From Flavobacterium pokkalii (lineage in GTDB: Bacteria; Bacteroidota; Bacteroidia; Flavobacteriales; Flavobacteriaceae): 64,000 nt of DNA. The position numbers and the translations under genes are program-made. Shown piece after piece: positions 1 through 10,221 of the stretch; positions within the stretch are counted from its first letter, which is position 1, and each line of letters opens with the position of its first letter. The stretch covers positions 372,001 through 436,000 of the forward strand of contig NZ_NASZ01000001.1 in the NCBI RefSeq assembly GCF_014596575.1, in the 5' to 3' direction. The notes under the pieces are model-generated. The model was not told where the DNA came from and did not search any database. It was given only the letters and a program-made list of their open reading frames with translations.

Positions 1-556
1 AAATTTTAGAGTATAAACTATTTAGGACATTGAATAGAAAATGCGGATGAAACTGGTTTCGGAGCGACGATAATTCTGCCTGCAGTTTTTCGGATAAAAT
101 CGTCTGGACTTTGTTTTTTTCTTCTGCTAAGTAATAAAAAAGTTTAAATGCTATTGGTATCGTGACTACAAACTGCAATTTACTCACGTTGTACAAAAAA
201 ACCGGTGCCGACAAAAGCGGTTCAATCTTCCAGAAAGTCAAATAATAAGGTAATATTATATAATTGTCGATTAATCGCTGCAAGAATGCAAAAAATAAAA
301 TGAGAAGAATATAGCAGACAATAAAAGCAGTCGTTTTTTTCTTAAATAACAAACCGGGCATTAAAAATTCAACAATAATAGTCACAAAAAATATCTTGGG
401 CAAAACACTGTACCATTCGTTGCGCCAGGCTATTATGAAATCACCTTCCGGAAGTCCCTGAATCATACTAAACAGCAAAATATAACCCAGCCAGTAAAAG
501 GTATAGCGTTTTATTTTTTGAAATTTGTTCTCAGGATTATAAGTGATTCCGCTCAT
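1..556 (-). CDS. LytS-family sensor histidine kinase, N-terminal part
   Basis: The gene reads leftward out of the window, so only its first 185 residues are visible; the start is the ATG ending at 556. Several hydrophobic segments (about residues 19-33, 52-70, 77-92 and 112-142) indicate a membrane sensor. They are followed by a linker and the motif QFHPHFLFNVLNS, which marks the His_kinase domain (PF06580) of LytS/YehU-type kinases; H172 is the likely phosphorylated histidine. Such kinases normally work with a LytTR response regulator, which would lie beyond the left edge. It is divergent from the SusA-like gene, 154 bases away, so it could regulate the starch genes, but that is inference. 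The family call is solid; the signal is unknown. Confidence 0.85.
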   Translation of the reverse strand, partial: MSGITYNPENKFQKIKRYTFYWLGYILLFSMIQGLPEGDFIIAWRNEWYSVLPKIFFVTIIVEFLMPGLLFKKKTTAFIVCYILLILFFAFLQRLIDNYIILPYYLTFWKIEPLLSAPVFLYNVSKLQFVVTIPIAFKLFYYLAEEKNKVQTILSEKLQAELSSLRNQFHPHFLFNVLNSLYSKI

Positions 557-672
557 TTAATTTAGGCTTTGTATTAATGTAAAAATAAGGCTTTAATTTA
601 AACTAAAATTGTTGTTTACAATGTAAATCATGTTGTTTAAATAAGTTGTTTTTTTAAAGTGAAAAAGAGAAA

Positions 673-680
673 TATCTTTC
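673..680 (+). promoter_or_regulatory. candidate -7 promoter box of the first GH13 gene
   Basis: TATCTTTC matches seven of eight positions of the Bacteroidota -7 consensus TAnnTTTG and lies 30 bases before the ATG at 711. A TTG at 646-648 is a possible -33 box, but the 24-base spacing is at the long end. Weak to moderate support. Confidence 0.4.
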
Positions 681-710
681 GTTCTAAAACTAACTTAAAA
701 ACAACCAAAG

Positions 711-2564
711 ATGAAAAAAGCATTCTTTTTTTTCTTGATTTTAATGCATTTGGCTTTTGCTGCAAATGCTAAGAATATTGATGTATATCCTACTAATTGG
801 TGGGTAGATATGAAAACAAATTCAATACAATTACTTATTCGGAGTACCGGCGAGGCTTTTTCTTCTGATTATGCCGGCATTAATTATTCAGGAATTCAGG
901 TTTTGAAAACACATCAGTTTTCGAACAAAAAATATCTTGCTGTCGATATTTTAATCTCACCTGAAGCCCGTCCGGGAACCGTATCCATTGAAGTTATTCA
1001 GAACGGAAAAAAGCAAAAAATCAACTGGACTCTTAATTCCCGCAGAACCGGCAACGGCACCGAATATGCCCAAGGTGTAAATTCTGCTGATTTTATTGAT
1101 TTAATAATGGTGGACCGCTTTAGTAACGGAGATGTAACCAATGATCGCATTAAAGGAATGAGGGATCAATCTCTGGATAGAAACCAAATGTACGACCGTC
1201 ATGGTGGTGATTTACAAGGTGTAATTAACAATTTGGATTACCTGCAAGGATTAGGAATTACTGCTTTGTGGTTTACTCCTATAATGGAAAATGATATGAT
1301 GAACCGTACCGAACACGGATATGCCATTACAGATCATTATAAAATTGATGCGCGATACGGTGGAGATGCAAAATATAAAGAACTGAGCGAAAAACTGCAT
1401 CAACGTGGTATGAAACTCATTTTTGATGCTGTTTACAACCATTTTGGACTGTATCATTTTTTAGAGCAGGATCAACCGGAAAATGACTGGGTACACCGCT
1501 GGCCGGAATATACGCAGACTAATTACAGGGAACAGACGCTATTTGACCCTTATGGTGCAAAATCGGATCAGAAAAAAATGAGTAATGGGTGGTTTGACAA
1601 GATCATGCCTGATATCAATCAGGATAATCCCTATATGGCCAATTTTTTAATTCAAAATTGTATTTGGCACATTGAAACCTTTGGTATCGACGGCGTTCGC
1701 CTGGATACTTATACTTACAATGATTTGAACTTTGCAAATCGCTGCAATCAAGCCATTTTAAATGAATATCCTAAAATGACCATTTTTGGAGAAATTATGG
1801 TTCACGGAGTGGCAAACCAGACTTATTTTGAGCAAAACAACATCGATACGCCTTTTAAAAGCAATTTGCCATCGGTTGTTGATTTCCAGAGTCTGTATTA
1901 CGGAATTATCCCTGCACTTACTCAGCCATTTGGCTGGACTGATGGCGTAAACAAATTGTATTATACACTTAGCAGTGATTTTTTAAGTAAAAATCCGATG
2001 CAAAAAGTATTGCTTTTGGACAATCATGACGAACATCGTTTCTTTTCTGTTGTTGGAAAAAATGTAGAAAAACAAAAAATAGGTTTTCAATGGCTGCTTA
2101 CCTGCCGCGGAATCCCTCAATTGTATTATGGTTCAGAAGTTTTGGTGAAAGGATTTAAGGATCCGGATGGTTTGGTCCGAAGTGATTTTCCCGGTGGATG
2201 GGCAACCGATACAAAAAATGCTTTTACAGGAAAAGGACTCACAGAGGATGAAAAGTCTACTCAGGATCTGGTTCGAAAACTGGCGAATTTCAGAAAAACA
2301 TCTTCGGCACTTAAAACAGGTAAAATGATGCATTATGTGCCTGTTGATGGTTTGTATGTTTATTTCAGATACGATGAAAATCAGACTATCATGTGCGTCA
2401 TGAATACTAGTACTACTGAAAAAGAAATTGATTTGCAAAAGTATGATGAAAGAACTGCCGATTTTACATCTGCAAGAAATGTGATCACTGAGGAGAAGTT
2501 TAATGCTTCAACCAAAACCACTATCCCTGCCATGAAAATGTGGATATTGGAATTAAAAAAATAG
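711..2564 (+). CDS. SusA-like GH13 neopullulanase/cyclomaltodextrinase
   Basis: A 617-residue GH13 enzyme expected to hydrolyse alpha-1,4 bonds of maltodextrins or cyclodextrins, probably in the periplasm. A signal peptide (residues 1 to about 20) is followed by an N-terminal beta-sandwich like Cyc-maltodext_N (about 22-110), the TIM barrel (about 125-525) and a small C-terminal beta domain. The catalytic triad is visible: nucleophile D332 in DGVRLDTYTY, acid/base E361 in FGEIMVHG, and D440 in LDNHDEH. It heads a co-directional run with the PQQ propeller and DUF5916 genes and resembles the GH13 gene at 16723, so the locus carries two SusA-type paralogues. Exact substrate preference cannot be read from the sequence. 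Confidence 0.9.
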   Translation: MKKAFFFFLILMHLAFAANAKNIDVYPTNWWVDMKTNSIQLLIRSTGEAFSSDYAGINYSGIQVLKTHQFSNKKYLAVDILISPEARPGTVSIEVIQNGKKQKINWTLNSRRTGNGTEYAQGVNSADFIDLIMVDRFSNGDVTNDRIKGMRDQSLDRNQMYDRHGGDLQGVINNLDYLQGLGITALWFTPIMENDMMNRTEHGYAITDHYKIDARYGGDAKYKELSEKLHQRGMKLIFDAVYNHFGLYHFLEQDQPENDWVHRWPEYTQTNYREQTLFDPYGAKSDQKKMSNGWFDKIMPDINQDNPYMANFLIQNCIWHIETFGIDGVRLDTYTYNDLNFANRCNQAILNEYPKMTIFGEIMVHGVANQTYFEQNNIDTPFKSNLPSVVDFQSLYYGIIPALTQPFGWTDGVNKLYYTLSSDFLSKNPMQKVLLLDNHDEHRFFSVVGKNVEKQKIGFQWLLTCRGIPQLYYGSEVLVKGFKDPDGLVRSDFPGGWATDTKNAFTGKGLTEDEKSTQDLVRKLANFRKTSSALKTGKMMHYVPVDGLYVYFRYDENQTIMCVMNTSTTEKEIDLQKYDERTADFTSARNVITEEKFNASTKTTIPAMKMWILELKK

Positions 2565-2639
2565 TGAACAGACATACTGTTGTTTTTTATTTTTGTAATA
2601 ATATATTGTCATAAAAAAACTAATTTAACCAAGCCAAAC

Positions 2640-3983
2640 ATGAAACGAACGTATTTAATTGCAGTAATTATAATTCTTTTTGGAATAAAAAGTTCAGCAG
2701 TTTTTGGACAGCAGGAAAAAAAGAGAACCGCAAACGTATTTCAAAATCGCGTTTTTAAAGGAGATAAACACATGCCTTTAGGCAATTTAAAATGGGCTGT
2801 TAAAACCAGTGGAAAAATATTTTCATCACCTGTTGTTTATGATGGTGTCCTTTACATAGGCAGTGAGGATGGCAATCTTTATGCTATCGACGAAAAAACA
2901 GGTAAAACACATTGGAAATTTAAAACCGGAGGTGCTGTACATAGTTCGCCGGCAGTTTTCAAAAACACTGTTTACATTGGAAGTTTTGATGGCTATTATT
3001 ACGCTATTGATACCAAAACCGGGCGTGTGAAATGGAAATTTAAAACCGGTGGCGAAAAGTGGTTTGGCGAAATAGGTTACTTAGGTTTTAAACCTGTGGA
3101 CCAATATATGGATGATTTATGGGATTTCTTTTTGTCCTCCCCTGTTATCAACCCTGACGATAAAAATCCAAGAATTTTCTTTGGGAGCAGCGATGGAAAT
3201 GTATATGCACTCAATGCAAATACCGGAGAACTAAAATGGAAGTTTGAGGCAAAAGGATCCATTCACTGCAGTCCTGTTCTGTACAAAAATACGCTCTATA
3301 TTGGCAGTTGGGATGCTAATATGTATGCCATAGATGCAGAAACCGGAAAAATGCGCTGGAAATTTGAAACAGGAACGCAATTAGGCTTTAAAGGAATTGA
3401 ATCTACCGTAGTGGCGGCTAATGATATGGTTTATTTTGGGGCTCGTGATCCTTTTATATTTGCGCTCCATGCCGAAACCGGAAAATTGGTTTGGAAGTAT
3501 GACGCGGCTAATTCATGGATTATCAGTTCGGCAGTTGTGGCGAATGATGTATTATATGTTGGAACATCAGATACTTTTGAGCTGCTGGCGCTGGACGCAA
3601 AAAACGGAAAAGAATTATATAAGTTTAAAACAAGCGGGTATGTGTATTCTTCTCCGGCCATTGCTGGTGATACGGCCTATTTTGGAGATTTTACAGGTAA
3701 TTTCTTCGCCGTAAGCACTAAATCTTCGGGCAAGGAATGGAATAGTTTCAGTACGGAAAGCAGAAAATTATCAGCCCCTGAAATATTAAATAATGACCTT
3801 CTTGACTTTTCTTATGCTGCTAACGGGGGTGATTTTCTCTTTTATGATGTCAATAAAACGGTGATGGATCAATTTTATAAATTGGGTTCTATTGTTTCTT
3901 CTCCCTTTATTTCCAATAACACTGTTTATTTTGGAAGCGCTGACGGTAATTGTTACGCTATTGGGCTGCAGAACAAAAAATAA
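2640..3983 (+). CDS. PQQ-like beta-propeller repeat protein
   Basis: The chosen start is the ATG at 2640 (MKRTYLIAVIII), because it gives a clean signal peptide cleaved near FGQQ; an in-frame ATG 60 bases upstream would put extra hydrophobic sequence in front. The mature 447-residue protein is almost entirely repeats of the pattern YxGSxDGxxYAIDxxTGxxxWKFxTG, about seven blades, as in PQQ-enzyme/BamB-type propellers. No catalytic domain accompanies the propeller, so a binding or scaffolding role is more likely than a dehydrogenase. It lies 75 bases after the SusA-like gene and 44 bases before the DUF5916 gene on the same strand. Its part in starch use is unknown; a glycan-binding or assembly role is inference. 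Confidence 0.8.
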   Translation: MKRTYLIAVIIILFGIKSSAVFGQQEKKRTANVFQNRVFKGDKHMPLGNLKWAVKTSGKIFSSPVVYDGVLYIGSEDGNLYAIDEKTGKTHWKFKTGGAVHSSPAVFKNTVYIGSFDGYYYAIDTKTGRVKWKFKTGGEKWFGEIGYLGFKPVDQYMDDLWDFFLSSPVINPDDKNPRIFFGSSDGNVYALNANTGELKWKFEAKGSIHCSPVLYKNTLYIGSWDANMYAIDAETGKMRWKFETGTQLGFKGIESTVVAANDMVYFGARDPFIFALHAETGKLVWKYDAANSWIISSAVVANDVLYVGTSDTFELLALDAKNGKELYKFKTSGYVYSSPAIAGDTAYFGDFTGNFFAVSTKSSGKEWNSFSTESRKLSAPEILNNDLLDFSYAANGGDFLFYDVNKTVMDQFYKLGSIVSSPFISNNTVYFGSADGNCYAIGLQNKK

Positions 3984-4027
3984 TTCATACATAAGATTTC
4001 AAATAATTTAAACACAAATAAAATGAT

Positions 4028-6661
4028 ATGATTATACTGCAAATACGATTTTTGCTGGTATTCGTATTCTCTTTTTATTTTTGTTCAGGGCAGGATATGC
4101 CCAAAATCGAAAAGAGAGTTTATACCACAAAATTTTTAGGTGATTTAGCGGCTCCGGTTATAGACGGCATTTTAACCGATGCCAGTTGGGATATTGTGGA
4201 CTGGACCGGAGATTATATTGAAAATCTTCCTGAAGAAAATACCGAACCGATTGAACAAACCAAATTTAAAATAGTATATGATAAAGAATTTATTTATTTT
4301 GGGTTTAGATGTTATGACAAAGATCCTAAAGGTATTGTTAAAAGATTATCCAGACGGGATGGTTTTGAAGGAGACTGGATTGAAATTAACATAAGTAGTC
4401 ATTATGACAAGCTTACAGCTTTTTCATTTGCAGCATCGGTAGCGGGTGTAAAAAGTGATGGATTTATTTCTGATAACGGAAAAACATGGGAGGGTAACTG
4501 GAACCCGATTTGGTATTTAAAAACCAATATTGACAATGAAGGCTGGACTGCTGAAATTAAAATACCGCTTAGTCAGTTAAAATTTAGTGATGCCCCTGAA
4601 CAGATTTGGGGGCTTCAGTCCACACGCAGGTATTTTAGAACTGAAGAGCGTTCCCTTTGGCAGCGTATTCCTCTCGACGCTCCGGGTTGGGTAAGCGAAT
4701 TTGGAGAATTACACGGTTTGATAGCTTTGTCTCCTCAACGACAAATAGAAATTCAGCCTTTTGTTCTTTCTAAATTAGAGACTTACCCTCGTGAAGATGG
4801 AAATCCATTTAAAAAAGGTAGGGATTTTAACTTAAATGGAGGTTTGGATGCTAAAATAGCTATTACTAATGATTTAACATTAAATTTAACCGTAAATCCC
4901 GATTTTGGGCAGGTTGAAGCTGATCCGGCTGCGATTGTGCTGGATGGTTTTCAGATTTTTTATGATGAAAGACGACCTTTTTTTGTTGAGAACAAAAATA
5001 TTTTCAACTACACTTTTGCTGATGATCAGGACAATTTGTTTTATTCCCGACGAATTGGAAGAAAACCTTATGGCAGATTTAATATTTCTAATGGTTCTTT
5101 TGTATCCGTACCAAATAATACCAATATTTTAGGTGCGGCAAAATTTAGCGGAAAAACTAAAAATGGCTGGTCAATAGGGATTTTGGAAAGTGTGACAGAT
5201 AGCGAATATGCAAAAATTCAGGAAAACGGACAAGCTGGTAAAGAATTAGTTGAACCATTAACCAACTACTTTGTTGGACGTGCCCAAAAAGATTTTAACA
5301 ATCGCAACAGTTATATAGGAGCCATTTTTACAGCAACAAATAGAAATTTAGAAGCTGATTTTTTAAATTTTATGCATAAATCGGCTTATACTGTAGGAGT
5401 TGATTTTATGCATAACTGGAATAACAGAAAGTATTACTTCAAGGGCAATTTTATAGCCAGCAGGGTTAATGGAAGTGAAGAAGCTATAACTGCAACCCAA
5501 AAAAGCATAAGTCATCTTTTTCAAAGAACTGATGCAGGACATCTTACAGTTAATTCTTCAAGAACATCCCTTGCCGGAATCGGAGGAAAATTTGAAACAG
5601 GAAAAGCCAGTGTGGGAAACTGGCGTTATAGAGGAGGAATCATTTGGCGCTCACCTGAATTGGAATTAAACGATATTGGTTTTTTAAGGCAAGCCGATGA
5701 AATTAAGCAATATGCATTTTTGTCTTATGAAACCTTAAAGCCTTTTGGTATTTTTCGGAAAATAACAACTAATCTGGAGCAGCTTGCTAACTTTGATTTC
5801 GAAGGAAATTATAATAAAATGCAATATACTCTTAGTTCGGATATTGTATTGAAAAACAACTGGAATTTTATTTTTTCGGCCATTTATAAGCCGGTAAATT
5901 ATTCAAATTCTATTTTACAGGGAGGTCCTCGGTTTCGTTATTCCGAAGATTTCTTTAAATCGGTAAGCATTATATCCGACAGTCGGAAAAAATTAAGATA
6001 TAATGTCAATATATATGATAACAAAGGTAAAAATGATTCTTTTTCATACTCTGAACTGAATTTAGCGTTGGTTTATCAGCCAATAAATGCTTTTATGTTT
6101 TCGGTTAATCCGGCTTTGTCTTTGAATAAAAATAAATTGCAATATATTAATCAGACTCATTTTAATATTATACCGAGATATATTACTGCAAATTTAGTTC
6201 AGCATACGTTAAGTACTTCGATTCGGTTAGATTACAATATTAATCCTAATTTGACCATTCAATATTATGGTCAGCCTTTTATTTCCAGAGTGAAGTATAA
6301 TCATTTTAGCAGAGTGATAAATCCAACTGCGAGCTATTATGGAGACAGGGTAAGTTTATATAATCATAATCAGATTCATTTTAATAAAACAGAAAATAAG
6401 TATGAAATAGATGAAGATATGAATGATCAAATTGATTATTCAATCCAAAATCCTGATTTTTCATTTGTACAATTCAGATCTAATTTAGTGGCACGTTGGG
6501 AATATATTCCCGGTTCGGAAATATTTTTGGTCTGGTCACAAGGAATAGTGGCAAATGGAAATCCAAATGAAAGTTTAATATCCGAATTGAATTCACAAAT
6601 ATTGGGAAAAAAGCCGGCGAATACTTTTTTGATAAAAATAACCTATCGGTTCACACTATAG
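4028..6661 (+). CDS. DUF5916 outer-membrane protein with CBM9-like domain
   Basis: An 877-residue secreted protein. After a signal peptide (about residues 1-21, ending in FCSGQ) comes a CBM9-like beta-sandwich (about 35-215) recognised by APVIDGILTDASWD and the aromatic-rich segment around FIYFGFRCYD. The rest matches the DUF5916 pattern, including YDERRPFFVENKNIF and many alternating strands ending in a C-terminal aromatic (YRFTL), consistent with a beta-barrel in the outer membrane. The family is common in Bacteroidota, usually annotated as carbohydrate-binding family 9 domain protein; biochemistry is sparse. Its place behind the GH13 and propeller genes suggests a link to glycan use. A candidate hairpin terminator follows about 120 bases downstream. 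Confidence 0.8.
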   Translation: MIILQIRFLLVFVFSFYFCSGQDMPKIEKRVYTTKFLGDLAAPVIDGILTDASWDIVDWTGDYIENLPEENTEPIEQTKFKIVYDKEFIYFGFRCYDKDPKGIVKRLSRRDGFEGDWIEINISSHYDKLTAFSFAASVAGVKSDGFISDNGKTWEGNWNPIWYLKTNIDNEGWTAEIKIPLSQLKFSDAPEQIWGLQSTRRYFRTEERSLWQRIPLDAPGWVSEFGELHGLIALSPQRQIEIQPFVLSKLETYPREDGNPFKKGRDFNLNGGLDAKIAITNDLTLNLTVNPDFGQVEADPAAIVLDGFQIFYDERRPFFVENKNIFNYTFADDQDNLFYSRRIGRKPYGRFNISNGSFVSVPNNTNILGAAKFSGKTKNGWSIGILESVTDSEYAKIQENGQAGKELVEPLTNYFVGRAQKDFNNRNSYIGAIFTATNRNLEADFLNFMHKSAYTVGVDFMHNWNNRKYYFKGNFIASRVNGSEEAITATQKSISHLFQRTDAGHLTVNSSRTSLAGIGGKFETGKASVGNWRYRGGIIWRSPELELNDIGFLRQADEIKQYAFLSYETLKPFGIFRKITTNLEQLANFDFEGNYNKMQYTLSSDIVLKNNWNFIFSAIYKPVNYSNSILQGGPRFRYSEDFFKSVSIISDSRKKLRYNVNIYDNKGKNDSFSYSELNLALVYQPINAFMFSVNPALSLNKNKLQYINQTHFNIIPRYITANLVQHTLSTSIRLDYNINPNLTIQYYGQPFISRVKYNHFSRVINPTASYYGDRVSLYNHNQIHFNKTENKYEIDEDMNDQIDYSIQNPDFSFVQFRSNLVARWEYIPGSEIFLVWSQGIVANGNPNESLISELNSQILGKKPANTFLIKITYRFTL

Positions 6662-7206
6662 CATCAAATTTTAGGCGTAAATACCGGTCTGTAGAGCTTG
6701 TATTTTGAAATACTTAAAATACAAAATCAGTAAAAATGCTATTGTTTTTTGCCTTCAGGACTGTTGATATAGGTCAAATTAACTGGTCTTTCCAGACCGT
6801 TTTAATTAATAATTTAGTTCGGTTAAATTCTTTAAAGTCTGTATTTTTTTGTAATTTTAATTGTTTATTATGTAAATTAAAGAATAAATAATTGTTAATT
6901 ATACAATTAATAGAATGTTAAATTAACTATTTGTTAATAGAGAAAAAAAGCACAAAAAAACAGTTTTTTTGACTACATAATCACTACTTTTTTCACGAGA
7001 TAAAAAATGCTTAACTGCTTGTTTTTAAAGTTTTTTAGGCTTAATTAGTTACTTACTTAACTACATTTTTATTGTTGTTAAAATGGAGACTGTTAAATCT
7101 CTATAATTTTACATTAACAAAATCGAAATAATCTCTTCCTTAAAGACCATATTCGGTTTTGTAAAATTATTATTAACAACCAAAACAAACTAATTAAACA
7201 AAAAGT
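6662..7206. other. 545-base gene-free leader region of the susCDE operon
   Basis: No ORF with coding character lies here. The region is very AT-rich, with runs of A and T, and contains one clear hairpin (6781-6800). No perfect TAnnTTTG box close to the susC start was found; TAATTTTA at 7104-7111 is the nearest match, with TTG at 7075-7077 26 bases upstream, which is too far for a confident promoter. A long leader before susC is common in this family and could hold operators or an RNA-level control element. Confidence 0.5.
6781..6808 (+). terminator. candidate terminator or operator hairpin after DUF5916 gene
   Basis: GGTCT-ttcc-AGACC with flanking AAC/GTT (one bulged T) forms a short stem followed by TTTTAATT. 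It is about 120 bases downstream of the DUF5916 stop. The short T tract and distance make it only a moderate terminator candidate; a regulator-binding palindrome upstream of susC is the alternative. Confidence 0.35.
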
Positions 7207-10185
7207 ATGAAAACAATTTACAAAAAGTTGTTATTTTTATTCCTATTGTTGCCGTTTACCGTGTTTGCTCAAAACACTTTAAGCGGGACTGTTGTCGATA
7301 AAGCAACAGGTCAACCAATCCCGGGAGTAAATGTAAATGTACAAGGTGCTCTTTCAGGAGTATCGACTGATTTTGACGGTAAATTTAAATTGCCTAATGT
7401 AAAACAGGGTGACAAAGTTCTGTTTACATTTATGGGGTATATTGCCCAAACAGTCGTTTATAACGGACAAACAGGGTTTTCGGTTTCTTTGACTGAAGAC
7501 ACCAATCAACTTAAAGAGGTAGTTGTACAGGTAGGTTACGGTACCGTAAAGAAAAAAGATGCAACGGGTTCTGTTTCCCAAATTTCAGCAAAAGATTTTA
7601 ATAAAGGTCAGAACGTTACAGCTGAAAGTTTAATTAACGGCCGTATTTCGGGTGTGAATGTAACCGGCGGAGGGCAACCTGGTGCAAAAGCAGACATTAG
7701 AATTAGAGGAGGATCATCGTTAAATGCCTCAAACGAACCTTTAATTGTAATAGACGGACTTCCTATGAGTAATGCTGTCCCGAATGGCGCTACAAGTATT
7801 TTATCTACAATTGATCCTAATGACATTGAGTCATTCACGGTATTGAAAGATGCTTCGGCAGCAGCGATTTATGGTTCTCGTGCAGCTAATGGGGTAATTG
7901 TAATTACCACTAAAAAAGGGAGCAAAGGCGGTGTAAAAGTGAATTTCAGTTCTCAGGTAGGTGTGAATACCATTGCCAATACGGTAGATGTATTAAGTGC
8001 TGACCAATTTCGTGCTGTAGTAAATGAAAAAGGTACTGCGGCTCAAAAAGCGTTATTAGGTACAGCAAATACTGATTGGCAAGATGAAATTTTCCATACG
8101 GCTTTAACAACAAATAATAATATATCTGCCAGTGGTGCGCTATTTGGTAAATTACCTGTAAGGCTTTCTGTAGGTAACACTAACAATCCCGGAATATTAA
8201 AAAATACCAGCTTCGAAAGAACAACGACATCTCTGTCTTTGAATCCGGTTTTATTTGATAATCATTTAAGAATTGACATTAGCGGAAATCTGTCTTTTGG
8301 AAAAAACAGATTCCAAAATCAGGCGGCTGTAATAGGTAATGCAATAGGATTTGATCCTACACAACCGGTTTATCAGGCGGGGTCTCGTTATGGAGGCTAT
8401 TTTGAATGGTTAGAAGCTAATGGGAATTTACCATTATTGCCAGGAAGAAACCCGGTGGCTATGTTGAATCAAACAAACAATAGATCTACTTCTACCAGAA
8501 AATGGGGTAATGTAAGATTAGATTATAAATTGCATTTCTTTGAAGATTTAAGAGCTGTTGTTGAATTAGGTATTGATAAATTTGATAGTAGCGGATTTAT
8601 AGATATTAGTACTGAAAGCGCTACCGGATTTCAACCTGAAGGTTTTAGTACAGGAAATTGGGTGAATAAAGGAGGATATACCCAATATACAGATTCGCGC
8701 CAAAATAAAAACTTAAATGCCTATTTTAACTATACTAAAGATTTAGGAAAATTTAAAGTTGATGTTACGACAGGTTACAACTATCAGATGTTCCAAAGAG
8801 AAGGATTTACAACTAATGATGTACGAATACCTGGTACAGAGCCTGATGTACAAACGGATCCGGATATTAATTTGCAATCTTACTTTGGTCGTGTAAATTT
8901 AGGATATGACAGCAGGTATTTATTAACATTGAATTATAGAAGAGATGGTACTTCCCGTTTTTCTGAAAAAAACAGATGGGGTAATTTTGCAGGTGCTGCT
9001 TTCGCCTGGAATATTTCAAATGAATCATTCTTGAAAGACAACAACACTATATCAAACCTTAAATTACGATTAGGATATGGTGAAACAGGACAGCAGGATA
9101 TTAATGCCTCGTATGATTATCTAAGAAGAGTGACCTTAGGTACGGTGAATTCCCAGTATATTTTTGGAAACACTATTTACAGGGTCGCAAGAACTGAGGG
9201 TTATAATCCAGATATTAAATGGGAAGAATTAGCTGAAGCTAATATAGGTTTAGATTATGGATTATTCAATAACAAAATAACAGGATCTATTAACTATTTT
9301 AATAAAAAGTCAAATGGTCTTTTAGCTTTTATTGCTTATCCTGATGGTGCAAATATGAGAAATCAGGGTTTTTCTAACGTAGGTAGTGTAAAAACAAATG
9401 GAGTTGAATTCAGCATTGAATCAGATGTTATTAAAAACGATAATCTGACTTGGAATTTAGCTTTCAATACCACCTATATTAAACAGGAGATAAGCGACTT
9501 AGGTTTTGCTGTTCCGGGTTTTCAAGGATATACTACGGGAGCTATTACGGGAGGAACTGGTAATCAAATACAAATTAACTCTGTAGGTTTTGCCCCAAAT
9601 ACATTTTATGTCTATGAGCAATTGTATGATGCAAACAAAAGACCAATTCAAGGGGCTTATGCAGATAGAAATGGAGACGGGCAAATTAACACCGAAGATC
9701 GTTACAGGTTTCACAAAGCAGCACCGGATTATACATTTGGTTTTGTCAGTACATTGAATTACAAAAATTTTGATTTTACAATGAACTGGAGAGCTAGTTT
9801 GGGTAACTATATTTTTGATAATGTAAGCTCTGATAAAGGATATTTACAGGCAGGTTTAAGAAGAGAATCTGATTTAGCAAATATTACTATAGATTATTAT
9901 AATACAGGATTTGATGAAGAAACTAATTCAAATGGGACACAACGTAACTATTCTGATTATTTTGTAAAAGATGCATCTTTCATAAAATTAGACAACCTGA
10001 CAGTAGGATACACCTTAGAAAAAAAATTATTTAAGGCTGCTACATTGCGATTTTCTGCAGGAGTTCAAAATGTTTTAACGTTGACAAAATATGACGGTTT
10101 GGATCCTGAACAATTTAATGGTATTGATGGCAATGTTTATCCTCGTGCCAGAACGTATTTGTTTGGAGTTAATGCAAATTTCTAA
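7207..10185 (+). CDS. susC: SusC/RagA-family TonB-dependent receptor
   Basis: A 992-residue outer-membrane importer expected to transport maltooligosaccharides using TonB energy. It has a signal peptide (1 to about 21), a carboxypeptidase-regulatory-like N-terminal extension (about 24-105), a TonB-box-like segment EVVVQVGYG (104-112), a plug domain (about 115-240) with the SusC signatures PLIVIDGLPM and LKDASAAAIYGSRAANGVI, and a long C-terminal beta-barrel ending in ...FGVNANF. Length is normal for the family. susD follows after 36 bases, the usual SusCD pair, and the nearby GH13 enzymes indicate starch-like substrates. The specific sugar is inferred from neighbours, not from the receptor itself. 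Confidence 0.95.
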   Translation: MKTIYKKLLFLFLLLPFTVFAQNTLSGTVVDKATGQPIPGVNVNVQGALSGVSTDFDGKFKLPNVKQGDKVLFTFMGYIAQTVVYNGQTGFSVSLTEDTNQLKEVVVQVGYGTVKKKDATGSVSQISAKDFNKGQNVTAESLINGRISGVNVTGGGQPGAKADIRIRGGSSLNASNEPLIVIDGLPMSNAVPNGATSILSTIDPNDIESFTVLKDASAAAIYGSRAANGVIVITTKKGSKGGVKVNFSSQVGVNTIANTVDVLSADQFRAVVNEKGTAAQKALLGTANTDWQDEIFHTALTTNNNISASGALFGKLPVRLSVGNTNNPGILKNTSFERTTTSLSLNPVLFDNHLRIDISGNLSFGKNRFQNQAAVIGNAIGFDPTQPVYQAGSRYGGYFEWLEANGNLPLLPGRNPVAMLNQTNNRSTSTRKWGNVRLDYKLHFFEDLRAVVELGIDKFDSSGFIDISTESATGFQPEGFSTGNWVNKGGYTQYTDSRQNKNLNAYFNYTKDLGKFKVDVTTGYNYQMFQREGFTTNDVRIPGTEPDVQTDPDINLQSYFGRVNLGYDSRYLLTLNYRRDGTSRFSEKNRWGNFAGAAFAWNISNESFLKDNNTISNLKLRLGYGETGQQDINASYDYLRRVTLGTVNSQYIFGNTIYRVARTEGYNPDIKWEELAEANIGLDYGLFNNKITGSINYFNKKSNGLLAFIAYPDGANMRNQGFSNVGSVKTNGVEFSIESDVIKNDNLTWNLAFNTTYIKQEISDLGFAVPGFQGYTTGAITGGTGNQIQINSVGFAPNTFYVYEQLYDANKRPIQGAYADRNGDGQINTEDRYRFHKAAPDYTFGFVSTLNYKNFDFTMNWRASLGNYIFDNVSSDKGYLQAGLRRESDLANITIDYYNTGFDEETNSNGTQRNYSDYFVKDASFIKLDNLTVGYTLEKKLFKAATLRFSAGVQNVLTLTKYDGLDPEQFNGIDGNVYPRARTYLFGVNANF

Positions 10186-10221
10186 TAGTACATTCAAGAA
10201 CAAATTTTAAAAAAAAATAAA

